Of a stretch of DNA of 64,000 bases, positions 15,552-25,311 are shown in pieces (the stretch's first letter is position 1; every line of letters starts with the position of its first letter). Below the pieces are notes generated by a model. It had not been told where the DNA came from, did not search any database, and saw nothing but the letters and a program-made list of their open reading frames with translations. The translations under genes and the position numbers were made by a program. Source of the DNA: Marinobacter sp. (GTDB lineage: Bacteria; Pseudomonadota; Gammaproteobacteria; Pseudomonadales; Oleiphilaceae); assembly GCA_030457765.1 (NCBI GenBank), contig JAKDUK010000001.1:1-64000 (forward strand). Reading direction: 5' to 3'.

Positions 15552-15588
15552 AAAACCGGCACCCGCATGAAAACGGGTACCGGTTTTA
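15552..15588. terminator. Bidirectional rho-independent terminator
   Basis: AAAACCGGCACCCG and CGGGTACCGGTTTT form a stem with one mismatch and an 8-base loop, with A-tract on the left and T-tract on the right. It separates the rightward ykgJ-like gene from the leftward csbD gene. Confidence 0.8.
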
Positions 15589-15611
15589 CAATCTATTACG
15601 GCTATAACTAA

Positions 15612-15806
15612 TCAGAAGTTAGAAAGCTTTTCCCATTCTTTCTCAGCTTCGTCTTTCTTCATGCCGTACTTCTCTTGAACCTTGCCAATAAAATGGTCGC
15701 GACGACCGGCAATTTCGTCTACATCGTCGTCTGTTAACTTGCCCCAGTTTTCGCGTACCTTACCTTTAAGTTGTTTCCAGTTACCTTCAACAATATCGTT
15801 ATTCAT
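15612..15806 (-). CDS. CsbD-family stress protein
   Basis: A 64-residue hydrophilic protein with the CsbD pattern: DIVEGNWKQLKGKVRENWGKL, then D.DEIAGRRDHFIGKVQEKYG and an acidic helical tail. CsbD-like proteins are abundant general-stress proteins of unknown mechanism. I prefer the ATG at 15806, because GAGGAA sits 8 bp before it; the ATG at 15812 is too close to the ribosome site. Confidence 0.88.
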   Translation of the reverse strand: MNNDIVEGNWKQLKGKVRENWGKLTDDDVDEIAGRRDHFIGKVQEKYGMKKDEAEKEWEKLSNF

Positions 15807-16003
15807 AGTCATTTCCTCGCTTTGTATGGGCGGCGCATAAAATAAAAAACCGCCAAAGTGAAAGAAATCTCCGGTTTGCCGTTCCTACAGCAACCCGCTA
15901 CAACAGGTTTTAAGTTGTCATAGCGAGGTTCATTTGGCAACGATTTGCATATTAGGGTTAGTTCATCCTGAGAACCACCAAACCTGGGTGACTGTAGTGC
16001 CCC

Positions 16004-16693
16004 TTACTCAGCCGGTATGCAAGGCCACTCCTGCACATCACCCCGCCAAAACCTCAAGATGTGCCCTTTAAAAGGCCGTTCCAGATAATCGGTATGCTCC
16101 GGCCTGGTGTGGGAATAACTATACCCGTGGGTTTCCATTCGCCGGCTGAATTTGTTTTTCCGGCCTCGGCCCGGGTCAACCAGAATCACTTCACAAGCAG
16201 GGTTTGAATGTTTATGAATGAAATCAGCCAGTAAATTGATGTGCTCATCTTCGTATAGCAAATCACTGCCAATAATCATGTCGAACTTACCAAGGTCACT
16301 GGTTTTATCTGCCCAATCAAGACGTTGATAACCTATGGCTCGCCCTTGGTTCAGTTGCGTGTTTCGTTCCAAAAAAAAGCCAACTTCAGGGTGGTAATCT
16401 GTAGCCGTGATATCGTCGTGCCGCTTGTTTAACAGCAGGCTAGATAGCGCCATGCCGCAACCAATCTCCAGAATTCGTTTACCCTCAGTATTGTGAACGG
16501 CCATGTAGTGGGCAAGCACCATACTGGATGGCCAGATTACGCCAAAAAGTGGCCAGGTAGCAGATGAAATGCCCAACTTGAGAGCAACGTCGTTGGGGTC
16601 GTCGAATTGCTGATTATCACGCAGGGTGCAAACGTGAATATCCACGTTTCCGAACTCAATGGTTTGATACCGAAGACGCAGTGGTGCTTTCAT
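16004..16693 (-). CDS. Class I SAM-dependent methyltransferase (Methyltransf_16/METTL-like)
   Basis: A 229-residue cytoplasmic enzyme. Motif I ILEIGCG is at residues 74-80, ATDYHPE follows as the acidic ribose loop, then LDWAD and the post-motif GSDLLYED, which resembles the lysine-methyltransferase (METTL21-like) branch. This suggests a protein substrate but does not prove it. It stands alone on the minus strand; start ATG 16693. Confidence 0.78.
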   Translation of the reverse strand: MKAPLRLRYQTIEFGNVDIHVCTLRDNQQFDDPNDVALKLGISSATWPLFGVIWPSSMVLAHYMAVHNTEGKRILEIGCGMALSSLLLNKRHDDITATDYHPEVGFFLERNTQLNQGRAIGYQRLDWADKTSDLGKFDMIIGSDLLYEDEHINLLADFIHKHSNPACEVILVDPGRGRKNKFSRRMETHGYSYSHTRPEHTDYLERPFKGHILRFWRGDVQEWPCIPAE

Positions 16694-16793
16694 TGTGGGT
16701 CACACTTAAGGAATTAGGCCCGCCAACCTGTGAAAATAAGCGGCAAAATCCTATACCTTTCGAGTATACCTTTATTGTGCACTAACAACGATG

Positions 16794-17552
16794 TTACCGG
16801 TTTGCCAGGTCCTCCAGAAACGTCTGAATCCGCTCAGCATTGGTGCCCACGTCACTCTTCCCTACTCTGGAGGCGGAGCGCATATCCACTTTTACACCGC
16901 TGCCAATATCTGTCATTCGGATCACCACGTCGTCTTTGAAGCCAAACCAGCGAGTGGTCGCCGTTGCTTCGATGGTCGTGTCGGTGGTTTGTGCAATTTC
17001 CCAGCCTCGCTGCTGAGCGGTTGTTTTGGCCAATTTCATGGCCTTCGCCATTGGCATGTTGAGCGTAATCGGTTTTAGCTGTGGATAGCCCGCCTGTTGC
17101 TGCCGGGCTGTTTTGGCGCCTGGGTAATCTACCTCATTCGGCGCTTTCTCGCGGGCTGCGGCCAGCGCCTTAAACACCGGCGGATTTTCCATATCGGTCG
17201 TAATATCGTGGATGGGCGGCACACTCTGGGCTCGTTGTTTGAGCTGCATAGGCATGGCTATCATAGCGACCACCGCCAAACTGACCAATGCCCCCACAAG
17301 CGCAGGGCGCCACCGGCGGCAAGCAGAGCCCAAAATCAGTGTAAAAACGCCCACCACCGCGGCCGCCACCGAGAGCTTTGCCCCTTGGCTCAACCATACA
17401 AAAGATTTGCCTAAACCAATCCACTCAGCTTTGTAGGCGTACCCGGAACCAGCCATTAATACGGCTGCTGTTATCAGCAAAATAACGGCTAGCCAGGCAA
17501 TAATTACGGGCCACTTTCCGCCACGACGAGTCGGGTTTGTTTTAGAGAGCAT
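16794..17552 (-). CDS. DUF1499-family membrane protein
   Basis: A 252-residue protein with three predicted membrane segments in residues 13-105, then a soluble DUF1499 domain (residues about 125-250): DMENPPVF, RGWEIAQTTDTTIEATATTRWFGF, DVVIRM and SRVGKSDVGTNAERI. The last motif is the family hallmark. Function is unknown; the orientation should put the DUF1499 domain outside the cytoplasmic membrane or in the cytoplasm, which I cannot decide. It is transcribed divergently from the zinc-finger gene at 17691. Confidence 0.8.
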   Translation of the reverse strand: MLSKTNPTRRGGKWPVIIAWLAVILLITAAVLMAGSGYAYKAEWIGLGKSFVWLSQGAKLSVAAAVVGVFTLILGSACRRWRPALVGALVSLAVVAMIAMPMQLKQRAQSVPPIHDITTDMENPPVFKALAAAREKAPNEVDYPGAKTARQQQAGYPQLKPITLNMPMAKAMKLAKTTAQQRGWEIAQTTDTTIEATATTRWFGFKDDVVIRMTDIGSGVKVDMRSASRVGKSDVGTNAERIQTFLEDLANR

Positions 17553-17690
17553 TTCATTTCCTTTCTATAGCCAGAGAGCCGAACGCCACCTTAGCCCGAT
17601 CACCATGGCTTTGGTATGATAATTACGTGATTGTTTATTGAAGATTGGCTGACTGAGTAGCTTGGGTCAACGTTTCACAGGAGCAACATT

Positions 17691-17957
17691 ATGGCTGGTG
17701 GCTGGGCCCGCGATGGGGCCGTTCAGGATCAGATTGATGCCAGTGTGGAGGATGCCGTTGCCGAGGCCCGTAGCCGGTTAAGCACGGGTGAAAGCGCAGA
17801 GTTCTGTGAAGAGTGCGACAACCCTATTCCGGAAGCTCGGCGAAAAGCCATTCCCGGCGTGCGGCTATGTGTAAACTGCCAGGCAGAACTGGAAAAGCAA
17901 GACACGTCAGCAGGCGGCATTAACCGCCGGGGTAGTAAGGATAGCCAGCTGCGATAG
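17691..17957 (+). CDS. DksA/TraR-type C4 zinc-finger protein (YbiI-like)
   Basis: An 88-residue protein with a short helical arm and one C4 zinc finger: CEECDNPIPEARRKAIPGVRLCVNCQ (cysteines near residues 43, 46, 64 and 67). It resembles the small DksA-like YbiI proteins, which may modulate RNA polymerase through its secondary channel, although the coiled-coil arm is short. AGGAG precedes the ATG. The aldolase gene follows 27 bp downstream, so they may be cotranscribed. Confidence 0.83.
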   Translation: MAGGWARDGAVQDQIDASVEDAVAEARSRLSTGESAEFCEECDNPIPEARRKAIPGVRLCVNCQAELEKQDTSAGGINRRGSKDSQLR

Positions 17958-17984
17958 CCCAGCTGCAACAACGAGGGAGCTAGT

Positions 17985-18998
17985 ATGAGTGTTCAAAACG
18001 AATTACGTTCAACCATTCAGGATCTTGTCCAGCCAGGCAAAGGCATTCTTGCCGCCGACGAAAGCCACCCCACCATAGCCAAGCGCTTCAAGGCCGTTAA
18101 TGTGGAGCCCACAGAGGATAAACGCCGGGAATATCGCAGCCTGATTTTCTCCACGCCGGAGCTGGGTGAGTTCATCAGTGGTGTGATTCTTTTTGAAGAA
18201 ACCCTGGGGCAAAACAGCCTGGATAACCTACCCATGGCAAAGTTGCTGGAAAGCCAAGGCATTGTTCCAGGCATTAAGGTAGATAAGGGAAAGAAGTCTC
18301 TGATCAACGCCCCCGGTGATGAAATAACTTATGGCCTGGATGGCTTGGACGACCGGCTGGAAGCCTACAAAAACCAGGGTGCCCGCTTTGCCAAGTGGCG
18401 CGGTGTGTACAACATTGCCGACACGCTGCCGTCTCGCGCCGCAATGGAAGCCAACGCTGAAATGCTAGCCAGGTACGCGGCGCTGTGCCAGGCGATGGGC
18501 ATTGTCCCGATTGTGGAGCCGGAGGTTTTGATTGATGGGGATCACACCATTGAACGATCTGCACAAGTGAACGAGTCGGTGATTGCGGAAGTGTTCAATG
18601 CACTTCGTCGCCACCGTGTGCAGCTGGAAAGTATCATACTGAAGCCAAGCATGGTGACACCCGGCAAAGCCTGCGCAAAGGCATCTCCGGAGGCGGTGGC
18701 AGAGGCCACCTTGCGGGTATTCCGCAACGTTGTCCCGGCGGCGGTTCCGGGGATCAGTTTTCTTTCTGGCGGACAAACGCCCGAAGAAGCGACGCTCAAC
18801 CTGAACGCCCTCAACAGTCTTGGCCAACTGCCCTGGCACCTGAGTTTTTCCTACGGCCGCGCGTTGCAGGAATCCGCTCAGAAAGCCTGGGCCGGAAATT
18901 TGAACAACAGCTCAGAAACCCAATCAGCGATGCTTAAGCGGGCACGGCTGAACGGGCTTGCAACGAAAGGCCAGTACGCGCCTGATATGGAAGATTAA
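17985..18998 (+). CDS. Class I fructose-bisphosphate aldolase
   Basis: A 337-residue glycolytic/gluconeogenic aldolase of the eukaryote-like class I type, interconverting fructose-1,6-bisphosphate with dihydroxyacetone phosphate and glyceraldehyde-3-phosphate. Seen: GKGILAADES near the N-terminus, AKWRGVY, PIVEPEVLIDGDH, and the Schiff-base lysine in ILKPSMV (Lys220). LSGGQTPEEAT is the phosphate-binding segment. A GGGAG site precedes the ATG. This form needs no metal, unlike class II aldolases. Confidence 0.95.
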   Translation: MSVQNELRSTIQDLVQPGKGILAADESHPTIAKRFKAVNVEPTEDKRREYRSLIFSTPELGEFISGVILFEETLGQNSLDNLPMAKLLESQGIVPGIKVDKGKKSLINAPGDEITYGLDGLDDRLEAYKNQGARFAKWRGVYNIADTLPSRAAMEANAEMLARYAALCQAMGIVPIVEPEVLIDGDHTIERSAQVNESVIAEVFNALRRHRVQLESIILKPSMVTPGKACAKASPEAVAEATLRVFRNVVPAAVPGISFLSGGQTPEEATLNLNALNSLGQLPWHLSFSYGRALQESAQKAWAGNLNNSSETQSAMLKRARLNGLATKGQYAPDMED

Positions 18999-19006
18999 GC
19001 AGGAGG

Positions 19007-19996
19007 TCAGGCTGCCTGAATGGCAGCCCTGGAAGTAATAACCGAGGCAGGAACAACCTGTTCAAGGCATGCCAGCATGGGCGCAACCTCACGAAACTTC
19101 CGGGCCTGCGGCCATAGAGCTTCTGCTTCGGGAAACCCTTGCCGTAAAAAGTTCAGCCATTGCTTGATGCGACCGGTTACAAACCGGTCCTCCAGCCAGC
19201 CCTGAAGCACGCTGGCGTATTCTTTTACCAGTGCCACGGCTTCTGGCCAAGTCATATCTGCTACCTGTGCGCCCTGCTGGCTGGCTTTGATTTGCAACGC
19301 CAGGTCTGGCCTGGCAATCAGGCCGCGGCCAATCATCACATCCTCACAGCCAGTAACCTCAAGGCAGCGCCAGTAGTCTGCCACGGTCCAAATCTCACCA
19401 TTGGCGATTACTTTAGCCTTCACCGCTTCCCGTGCTTTGGCGATTTCTTCCCAGTAAGCCGGTGGTTTGTAGCCATCCACTTTACTGCGGGCATGGATAA
19501 CAATTTCCTCTGCTCCGGCCGCATCCAGCGCCTGAGCACAGGCAACGCCCATAGAGCGGTCGTCATATCCCAGGCGCATTTTTGCCGTTACAGATACATA
19601 CGCAGGAACAGCCTTGCGAACCGCCGCTACAATCTCATGCATCAACTCTGGCTCACGCATGAGCACACACCCGCCTTTGTGCTTGTTCACGGTTTTGGCG
19701 GGGCAGCCAAAATTAATGTCTACCTGAGCAGCACCCAACTCCACAGCTTTGAGCCCACTCATGCCCATGCTCTGTGGGTCTGAACCCAAAAGCTGAACCG
19801 CCACGGGTGTACCTACCTGCGTAAAGCACTGGTTATACAACTCGGGCGCGTACTTATAGAAAACCCGAGGCGGTAACGGGGTCCGGGTCACGCGGATAAA
19901 TTCGGTTACGCACCGGTCGATACCACCAACTTTGGTCAGGGTTTCACGAATAGGTGCGTCAACTAACCCCTCCATCGGGGCAAGAATTATCCGCAT
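19007..19996 (-). CDS. dusC: tRNA-dihydrouridine(16) synthase
   Basis: A 329-residue flavoenzyme that reduces uridine 16 in tRNA. The FMN-barrel begins MRIILAPMEGLVDAPIR; the catalytic Cys is in INFGCPAK (Cys98), followed by KGGCVLM; VSVTAKMRLGYDD and IHARSKVDGYKPPAYW are typical of the DusC subgroup, the last motif separating it from DusA and DusB. GGAG precedes the ATG. It is convergent with the aldolase gene with only 8 bp between stops. Confidence 0.92.
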   Translation of the reverse strand: MRIILAPMEGLVDAPIRETLTKVGGIDRCVTEFIRVTRTPLPPRVFYKYAPELYNQCFTQVGTPVAVQLLGSDPQSMGMSGLKAVELGAAQVDINFGCPAKTVNKHKGGCVLMREPELMHEIVAAVRKAVPAYVSVTAKMRLGYDDRSMGVACAQALDAAGAEEIVIHARSKVDGYKPPAYWEEIAKAREAVKAKVIANGEIWTVADYWRCLEVTGCEDVMIGRGLIARPDLALQIKASQQGAQVADMTWPEAVALVKEYASVLQGWLEDRFVTGRIKQWLNFLRQGFPEAEALWPQARKFREVAPMLACLEQVVPASVITSRAAIQAA

Positions 19997-20139
19997 GAAG
20001 TCTCCGGGTATTTAGGAATGTGTTCAAAGAAGCGAGCGCGATTGTAGGCAATTCGCGCTCGCTTTGGTAGTAAAGGCTACCTGCCTATTGAACGGACTTG
20101 GCCCACTCCTCTTGAGGGCGCTTTCATTGCAGGTCGATA

Positions 20140-21654
20140 TTACTCTGCCAATTCGGGGTCGGCAGACAGCTCATCTGGCAACTTGGCCGACATACCCAGA
20201 GCCTTGGCAACCCCTTCGCCATAAGCCCGGTCGCAACGGGTGCAGTTGTCGATGTGACGCTGTTTAATGAAATCCGGTGCGTCCCCCATGGCTCGTCCCG
20301 TATTTTCAAATAGAACCTGTTGTTGTGCAGGTGTCATCAATTGAAAAAGTGCACGCGGCTGGCTGTAATAATCGTCATCATCCTCGCGGAAATCGAACAT
20401 GGCCGCATTGCCATCAATCTTGAGCGGTGGCTCTGCAAATTCCGGCTGATCTTTCCACTGACCAAAGCTGTTTGGCTGATAGTGAGGCAAACTGCCGTAA
20501 TTGCCATCCACCCGGCCAATACCATCCCGGTGGTTGCTCATAACCGGGCATTTGGCAGCATTCACTGGCACCTGTTGATAGTTTACGCCCAGGCGGTACC
20601 GCTGCGAATCCGGGTAGTTGATAAGCCGCGTCTGCAGCATCTTGTCCGGAGACACGCTGATACCAGGCACAAGATTGGCTGGCGAGAAGGCCGCCTGCTC
20701 AACATCCATGTGGTAGTTTTCCGGATTCCGGTTCAGTTCAAATTCACCTACCTCGATGAGCGGGTAATCCGCTTTTGGCCATACCTTGGTCAGGTCGAAC
20801 GGGTGAACGTGGTAGGTTTCCGCGTCGGCTTCTGGCATGACTTGTACATACATTTTCCAGCGCGGGAAATCGCCACGCTCGATCGCCTCAAAAAGATCCC
20901 GCTGATTGCTTTCGCGGTCATCCGCAACAACCGCTGCTGCCTCTGCGTCGGTCAGATTCTCGATGCCCTGCTGGGTTTTGAAGTGAAACTTCACCCAGTA
21001 ACGCTCACCTGCCTCGTTCCAGAAGCTGTAGGTGTGGCTGCCGAAGCCATGCATATTACGGAAGCTTTTGGGGATACCCCGATCCGACATGACCACAGTT
21101 ACCTGGTGCAGAGCTTCGGGCAGAAGCGTCCAGAAATCCCAGTTGTTCGTCGGGGAGCGCATGTTGGTTTTCGGGTCGCGTTTTACTGCTTTATTCAGAT
21201 CCGGAAACTTCTTGGCATCCCGCAGAAAGAACACAGGGGTGTTATTACCCACCATGTCCCAGTTGCCTTCTTCGGTATAGAATTTTAACGCAAAACCGCG
21301 AATATCACGCTCGGCATCAGCCGCGCCCCGCTCCCCTGCCACCGTGCTGAAGCGGGCGAACATTTCGGTCTTTTTTCCTACGTCGCTGAAAATACTGGCG
21401 CGTGTGTAGCGGGAAATATCTTTGGTGACGGTGAACGTGCCGAACGCACCAGAGCCTTTGGCGTGCATACGACGCTCAGGGATGACCTCGCGCACGAAGT
21501 TGGCGAGCTTTTCGTTGAGCCACACGTCCTGGACCAATACGGGCCCGCGCTTGCCAGCGGTCATCGAGTTCTGGTTGTCGGCGACTGGAGCACCAAAGGC
21601 GGTTGTCAGGTGTGATACCGGACATTTGCTTTTGTTCGACTTTTCATCGGTCAT
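20140..21654 (-). CDS. Monofunctional haem catalase
   Basis: A 504-residue small-subunit catalase that splits hydrogen peroxide. The N-terminal [14 protein letters not shown] is typical; the distal His is in [12 protein letters not shown] (His64), the Asn in [11 protein letters not shown], and the proximal haem Tyr in [10 protein letters not shown]. No signal peptide, so cytoplasmic. ATG 21654 is chosen because GGAGGA lies 8 bp upstream; a GTG at 21669 falls within that ribosome site. The 220 bp upstream to DUF2835 should hold the peroxide-responsive promoter, but I see no clear OxyR box. Confidence 0.94.
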   Translation of the reverse strand: MTDEKSNKSKCPVSHLTTAFGAPVADNQNSMTAGKRGPVLVQDVWLNEKLANFVREVIPERRMHAKGSGAFGTFTVTKDISRYTRASIFSDVGKKTEMFARFSTVAGERGAADAERDIRGFALKFYTEEGNWDMVGNNTPVFFLRDAKKFPDLNKAVKRDPKTNMRSPTNNWDFWTLLPEALHQVTVVMSDRGIPKSFRNMHGFGSHTYSFWNEAGERYWVKFHFKTQQGIENLTDAEAAAVVADDRESNQRDLFEAIERGDFPRWKMYVQVMPEADAETYHVHPFDLTKVWPKADYPLIEVGEFELNRNPENYHMDVEQAAFSPANLVPGISVSPDKMLQTRLINYPDSQRYRLGVNYQQVPVNAAKCPVMSNHRDGIGRVDGNYGSLPHYQPNSFGQWKDQPEFAEPPLKIDGNAAMFDFREDDDDYYSQPRALFQLMTPAQQQVLFENTGRAMGDAPDFIKQRHIDNCTRCDRAYGEGVAKALGMSAKLPDELSADPELAE

Positions 21655-21880
21655 GGTCAATTCCTCCACAGTTCATGGCACTGTTAAACAGCTTATACCC
21701 AGACTTGGAGTTACTAAAGAGTTCGAGAATGGATAAGCCAAAGTTCGTGCTTAACAATTCTTCCCCAAACGCTTGTTTCAGTATAAGCCTCAAGCACTAT
21801 TGAGCCACTGCAATCGCGGCCTGGATAATCAATTCGGGAAAAGATCTCTATAGCTTAACGCTATTAAAATAGAGGACTCG

Positions 21881-22099
21881 TTAAATACGCTCGATATACT
21901 CAAACTTGCCCTGTTCATTGAACACAATTCGGAAGGAGCCGCGAACGCCGTCGCGCAAATAAAAGCGGGAAAGAATACGGGCCGGGAAGCGGACGGAGCG
22001 TCCGTCCCGGGCCGTGGTGCGGACATCGATGGCAACGCCCTGGTAGAGCTTTATCCACTCTTCAGGGCTGATGCTTATGTCCACAATAATCTGATGCAT
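21881..22099 (-). CDS. DUF2835-family protein
   Basis: A 72-residue protein matching DUF2835: DISISPEEWIKLYQGVAIDV, then VRFPARILSRFYLRDGVRGSFRIVF and FEYIERI. Small, basic, no signal peptide. It begins 5 bp after the htpG stop on the same strand and so probably shares htpG transcription. Function is unknown. Confidence 0.82.
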   Translation of the reverse strand: MHQIIVDISISPEEWIKLYQGVAIDVRTTARDGRSVRFPARILSRFYLRDGVRGSFRIVFNEQGKFEYIERI

Positions 22100-22104
22100 G
22101 GCGC

Positions 22105-23997
22105 TTAGTTAGCCAGTTCCAGCAACAGACGGTTCAGGCGGGTTACATAGGCGCCCGGATCCTGCAATTGCTCGCCGCTGGCCAGTGTGGCCTGGTCTAG
22201 CAGAACCGCGGAGAGCTCACTGAAACGCTCATCGCCCTTTTCACTTTCCAGACGCTGAACCAGCGGGTGATCCACGTTGATTTCAAAGATCGGCTTGCTG
22301 TCGGGCACCTTCTGGCCCGCCGCTTCCATGATCTTCTTCATTTGGGCACCCATATCAAAGTCACCCACTACCAGGCACGCCGGTGAATCGGTCAGGCGGT
22401 TGGTTACCCGTACTTCCTGCACCCGGTCGGTAAGGGAGGTCTTGATACGCTCAAGCAGGTCTTTGTGCTCTTCTGCGGCTTCTTCCTTGTGCTTCTTGTC
22501 TTCCTCGGTTTCCACCTCGCCAAGATCAAGATCACCCCGGGCCACGTCCTGCAGCTGCTTGCTGTCGTACTCGGTGAGGTAACCCATCATCCATTCGTCA
22601 ATACGATCAGAGAGGATCAACACTTCGATGCCTTTCTTGCGAAAGACTTCCAGGTGCGGGCTGCTTTTGGCAGCCATGAAGTTATCAGCGGTAATGTAGT
22701 AGATCTTGTTTTGACCCTCTTTCATCCGCTCGATGTACTGGTCCAGAGACACGTTCTGGGTCTCTTCGCCTGTGTGAGTAGACGCAAAGCGCAGCAGGCC
22801 GCCGATTTTTTCACGGTTGCCGAAATCTTCAGCCGCACCTTCTTTGAGAACCGTGCCAAACTCGCCCCAGAATTTCTGGTACTCGTCTGCGTCTCTCTTG
22901 GAAAGCTTCGACAACATATCCAGCACACGCTTGGTCAGTGCGGTGCGGATGCTGTCTACCGTAGCATCGTTCTGCAGAATCTCACGGGATACGTTCAGGG
23001 ACAGGTCGTTGGAATCCACGATACCTTTGGCAAAGCGCAGATAAAGCGGCAGGAACTGTTCGGCGTCGTCCATGATGAATACGCGCTGTACATATAGCTT
23101 CAGGCCACGGGGTGCGTCGCGGTTGTACATATCAAACGGTGCACGGGCCGGGATATACAGCAGGCTGGTGTAGTCGAGCTTGCCTTCAACCTTGTTGTGC
23201 GACCAGATCAGTGGGTCTTCAAAATCGTGGGCAATGTGCTTGTAGAACTCTTTGTATTCCTCGTCTTTAATTTCGGTACGGGGAAGAGTCCACAGGGCAG
23301 TTGCGTCGTTAACGGTTTCGTCTTTGCTCTCTTCGCCTTCTTCCGTCGGCTCGGATTTCATGATCACCGGGAAGGAGATGTGATCAGAGTACTTCTTCAC
23401 GAGGTTGCGCAGGCGTGAGCCGTCGGCAAACTCGGTGGCTTCATCTTTCAGGTGGATTACTATTTCGGTGCCGCGCTTTTCGCGGGCAACCTGTTCAATG
23501 GTGAACTCGCCGTCGCCGGCGGACTGCCAGTGAACGCCCTCTTCAGCCGGTGCGCCTGCACGGCGGGTGAACACGTCTACTTTGTCGGCAACGATGAAGG
23601 CGGAGTAAAAGCCCACACCAAACTGGCCGATCAACTGGCTGTCTTTTTTCTCATCGCCGGATAGCTGCTGCAGGAATTCTGCAGTGCCGGAGCGGGCGAT
23701 GGTGCCCAGGTTTTGTACCACGTCATCACGGGTCATGCCGATGCCGTTATCGGCCAGTGTGATGGTTTTGGCGTCTTTGTCGAAATCCAGGCGGATTTGC
23801 AGATCGGAATCGCCTTCGTACAGGCCGTCGTTTTTAAGCGCCGCAAAGCGCAGTTTGTCTTCGGCATCGGAGGCGTTGGAGATTAGCTCTCGGAGGAAGA
23901 TCTCCTTGTTCGAGTACAGGGAATGGATCATCAGCTGAAGGAGCTGTTTTACTTCTGTCTGAAAACCCAGGGTTTCTTTTTGCGTTTCAACCGTCAT
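22105..23997 (-). CDS. htpG: Chaperone HtpG (bacterial Hsp90)
   Basis: A 630-residue Hsp90. The N-terminal ATPase shows [29 protein letters not shown] and [11 protein letters not shown]; the middle domain begins after [10 protein letters not shown], and the C-terminal dimer domain ends LLLELAN. In the first ATP motif E replaces the more usual A (NASDAEDK), a small variation. ATG 23997 follows GGAGAG; an upstream in-frame start would add 22 unrelated residues. It helps fold and remodel stressed proteins in the cytoplasm. Confidence 0.96.
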   Translation of the reverse strand: MTVETQKETLGFQTEVKQLLQLMIHSLYSNKEIFLRELISNASDAEDKLRFAALKNDGLYEGDSDLQIRLDFDKDAKTITLADNGIGMTRDDVVQNLGTIARSGTAEFLQQLSGDEKKDSQLIGQFGVGFYSAFIVADKVDVFTRRAGAPAEEGVHWQSAGDGEFTIEQVAREKRGTEIVIHLKDEATEFADGSRLRNLVKKYSDHISFPVIMKSEPTEEGEESKDETVNDATALWTLPRTEIKDEEYKEFYKHIAHDFEDPLIWSHNKVEGKLDYTSLLYIPARAPFDMYNRDAPRGLKLYVQRVFIMDDAEQFLPLYLRFAKGIVDSNDLSLNVSREILQNDATVDSIRTALTKRVLDMLSKLSKRDADEYQKFWGEFGTVLKEGAAEDFGNREKIGGLLRFASTHTGEETQNVSLDQYIERMKEGQNKIYYITADNFMAAKSSPHLEVFRKKGIEVLILSDRIDEWMMGYLTEYDSKQLQDVARGDLDLGEVETEEDKKHKEEAAEEHKDLLERIKTSLTDRVQEVRVTNRLTDSPACLVVGDFDMGAQMKKIMEAAGQKVPDSKPIFEINVDHPLVQRLESEKGDERFSELSAVLLDQATLASGEQLQDPGAYVTRLNRLLLELAN

Positions 23998-24032
23998 TTT
24001 ATTTGTCTCTCCTGCTGCAAACTTGGGGGGAA

Positions 24033-24226
24033 GACGCGGGAGCAAAGGGCCTTTCCAAAACACGCTGTGAATACATCCCTGTACGCTCGGCTCCGCCTCT
24101 CACTGCTTCTTGCTCCTGCGTCGCAGTGAGAGTCCTGGGCTGGCCGTCCTTGGCCAGCCCGTATAGAGCTGTCGCTCTTTACCCATGGCTCCGCACGGTT
24201 TTTGAAAGGCCCTTTGCTCCCGCGTC
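24033..24226. repeat. Palindromic repeat element with 29-bp inverted arms
   Basis: A 194-bp element with outer arms GACGCGGGAGCAAAGGGCCT... (24033-24061) and its reverse complement (24198-24226), one mismatch in 29. Inside are two shorter hairpins: CTCTCACTGC/GCAGTGAGAG (24097-24132) and GGGCTGGCC/GGCCAGCCC (24137-24160). The block ACGCTGTGAATACATCCCTGTA inside resembles, from memory, dispersed intergenic repeats seen in Marinobacter-type genomes. No gene is present. Confidence 0.72.
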
Positions 24227-24302
24227 GTCTAGCTTTTAATTTGATCTTGCAGCAAAAGTGGGGGCAGGCCGGGGCATTTCAAGGCCCCGGGGGCGAACCA
24301 GA

Positions 24303-24737
24303 TCAGTCTTCTAGCAGAAAGTGCGCTCTTGCGGTTGAAATGGGCGTGGAACGGGATTTTTGCCAGGCGGTGATCATCACGTTTGCAACCCGGTTTCCCT
24401 GGCGGGTTAGCTGGCATTCTGCGTAGGTTTCGCGGTCCAGGCCAGCGCGCAGGTAGTCCAGGGAGAAGTTGACGATTCTGGGCATGCGAATGGTTTCTTG
24501 AGCCAGCATTAAATAGATCGCGGCAGAAAGTTCCATAAAACCGCCGATTACGCCGCCGTGAATGGCAGGCAGCACGGGGTTGCCCAGGTTTTGGTCTTTT
24601 GCCGGTAGGCGGAAGATCAGGTCGTCGCCAAACTGGCTGCACTCCAAGCCAATAAAGCCTGCATAAGGAATGCTTTGGATCAGCCGTGAGAAATCGCCGG
24701 TATCGCGGGTGTAGCGCAGGATTTCAGGGTCGGTCAT
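24303..24737 (-). CDS. PaaI-type hotdog thioesterase
   Basis: A 144-residue hotdog-fold protein: catalytic-type segment NPVLPAIHGGVIGGFMELSAA with the HGG motif, then IVNFSLDYLRAGLDRETYAECQLTRQGNRVANV. Such proteins hydrolyse acyl-CoA thioesters, often aromatic or medium-chain. The start overlaps the stop of the upstream thioesterase gene by 4 bp, so the two are coupled and may form a hetero-oligomer or split substrate range. Confidence 0.82.
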   Translation of the reverse strand: MTDPEILRYTRDTGDFSRLIQSIPYAGFIGLECSQFGDDLIFRLPAKDQNLGNPVLPAIHGGVIGGFMELSAAIYLMLAQETIRMPRIVNFSLDYLRAGLDRETYAECQLTRQGNRVANVMITAWQKSRSTPISTARAHFLLED

Positions 24738-25204
24738 ACGGGGCCTCCAGTGATTTGTTCACGGTAGGCTTTTGGTAGAGCTTCAGGGCCGATACGCATG
24801 AAGGTACCTACGCAGTTGGCAACGGTTTCTCCGCCTTCTTGATAGGCCTCGCACCGGGTAAAGATGATGTTTCGGGTCATTTTATAAACCTCTGCCCGGG
24901 CGTAAACAGGCTTGCGCGGCTCGGCCGGGCGCATGTAATCCACTCGTAGATCCAGCGTGGGGCATAGTTCGAATTCGTCCAGTGCACAGATAAAAACAGA
25001 CCCTGAGGTGGTATCCATCAATGTTGTGATGGCACCGCCGTGAATCACGCCGGTATCCGGGTTGCCGATGATCCGGTCGCTGTATGGCAGGCACAGGGTA
25101 AGACTGTGCTCGGTTGCTTCGGTAACGGCCAGGCCAAGTTCGCTGGCCTGATTGAGCGTTTTAATAAACCGGGTAACCCGGTCGGCTCGGTTTTGATCGT
25201 CCAT
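24734..25204 (-). CDS. PaaI-family thioesterase
   Basis: A 156-residue hotdog thioesterase with NPDTGVIHGGAITTLMDTTSGSVF as the catalytic helix region (HGG with a following D) and LDLRVDYMRPAEPRKPVYARAEVYKMTRNIIFTRCEAY. It begins the two-gene operon; divergent from the protease gene at 25312. The substrate is unknown; it is paralogous in fold to its neighbour but not a recent duplicate. Confidence 0.85.
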   Translation of the reverse strand: MDDQNRADRVTRFIKTLNQASELGLAVTEATEHSLTLCLPYSDRIIGNPDTGVIHGGAITTLMDTTSGSVFICALDEFELCPTLDLRVDYMRPAEPRKPVYARAEVYKMTRNIIFTRCEAYQEGGETVANCVGTFMRIGPEALPKAYREQITGGPV

Positions 25205-25311
25205 TCAGAACAAACCTGTGGTTCGTGTGTTGGTTTTGGGCTTTCGGTATTTAAAGCCAACAGTAGCCGTGTAATTATATCTATCAGGATATTCAATTAC
25301 AGGAGTCGAGA

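Noticed and set aside
20320-21288. 322-codon open frame on the plus strand inside the catalase gene
   Set aside because: It mirrors the strongly conserved catalase codons on the other strand; typical shadow of a GC-rich gene.
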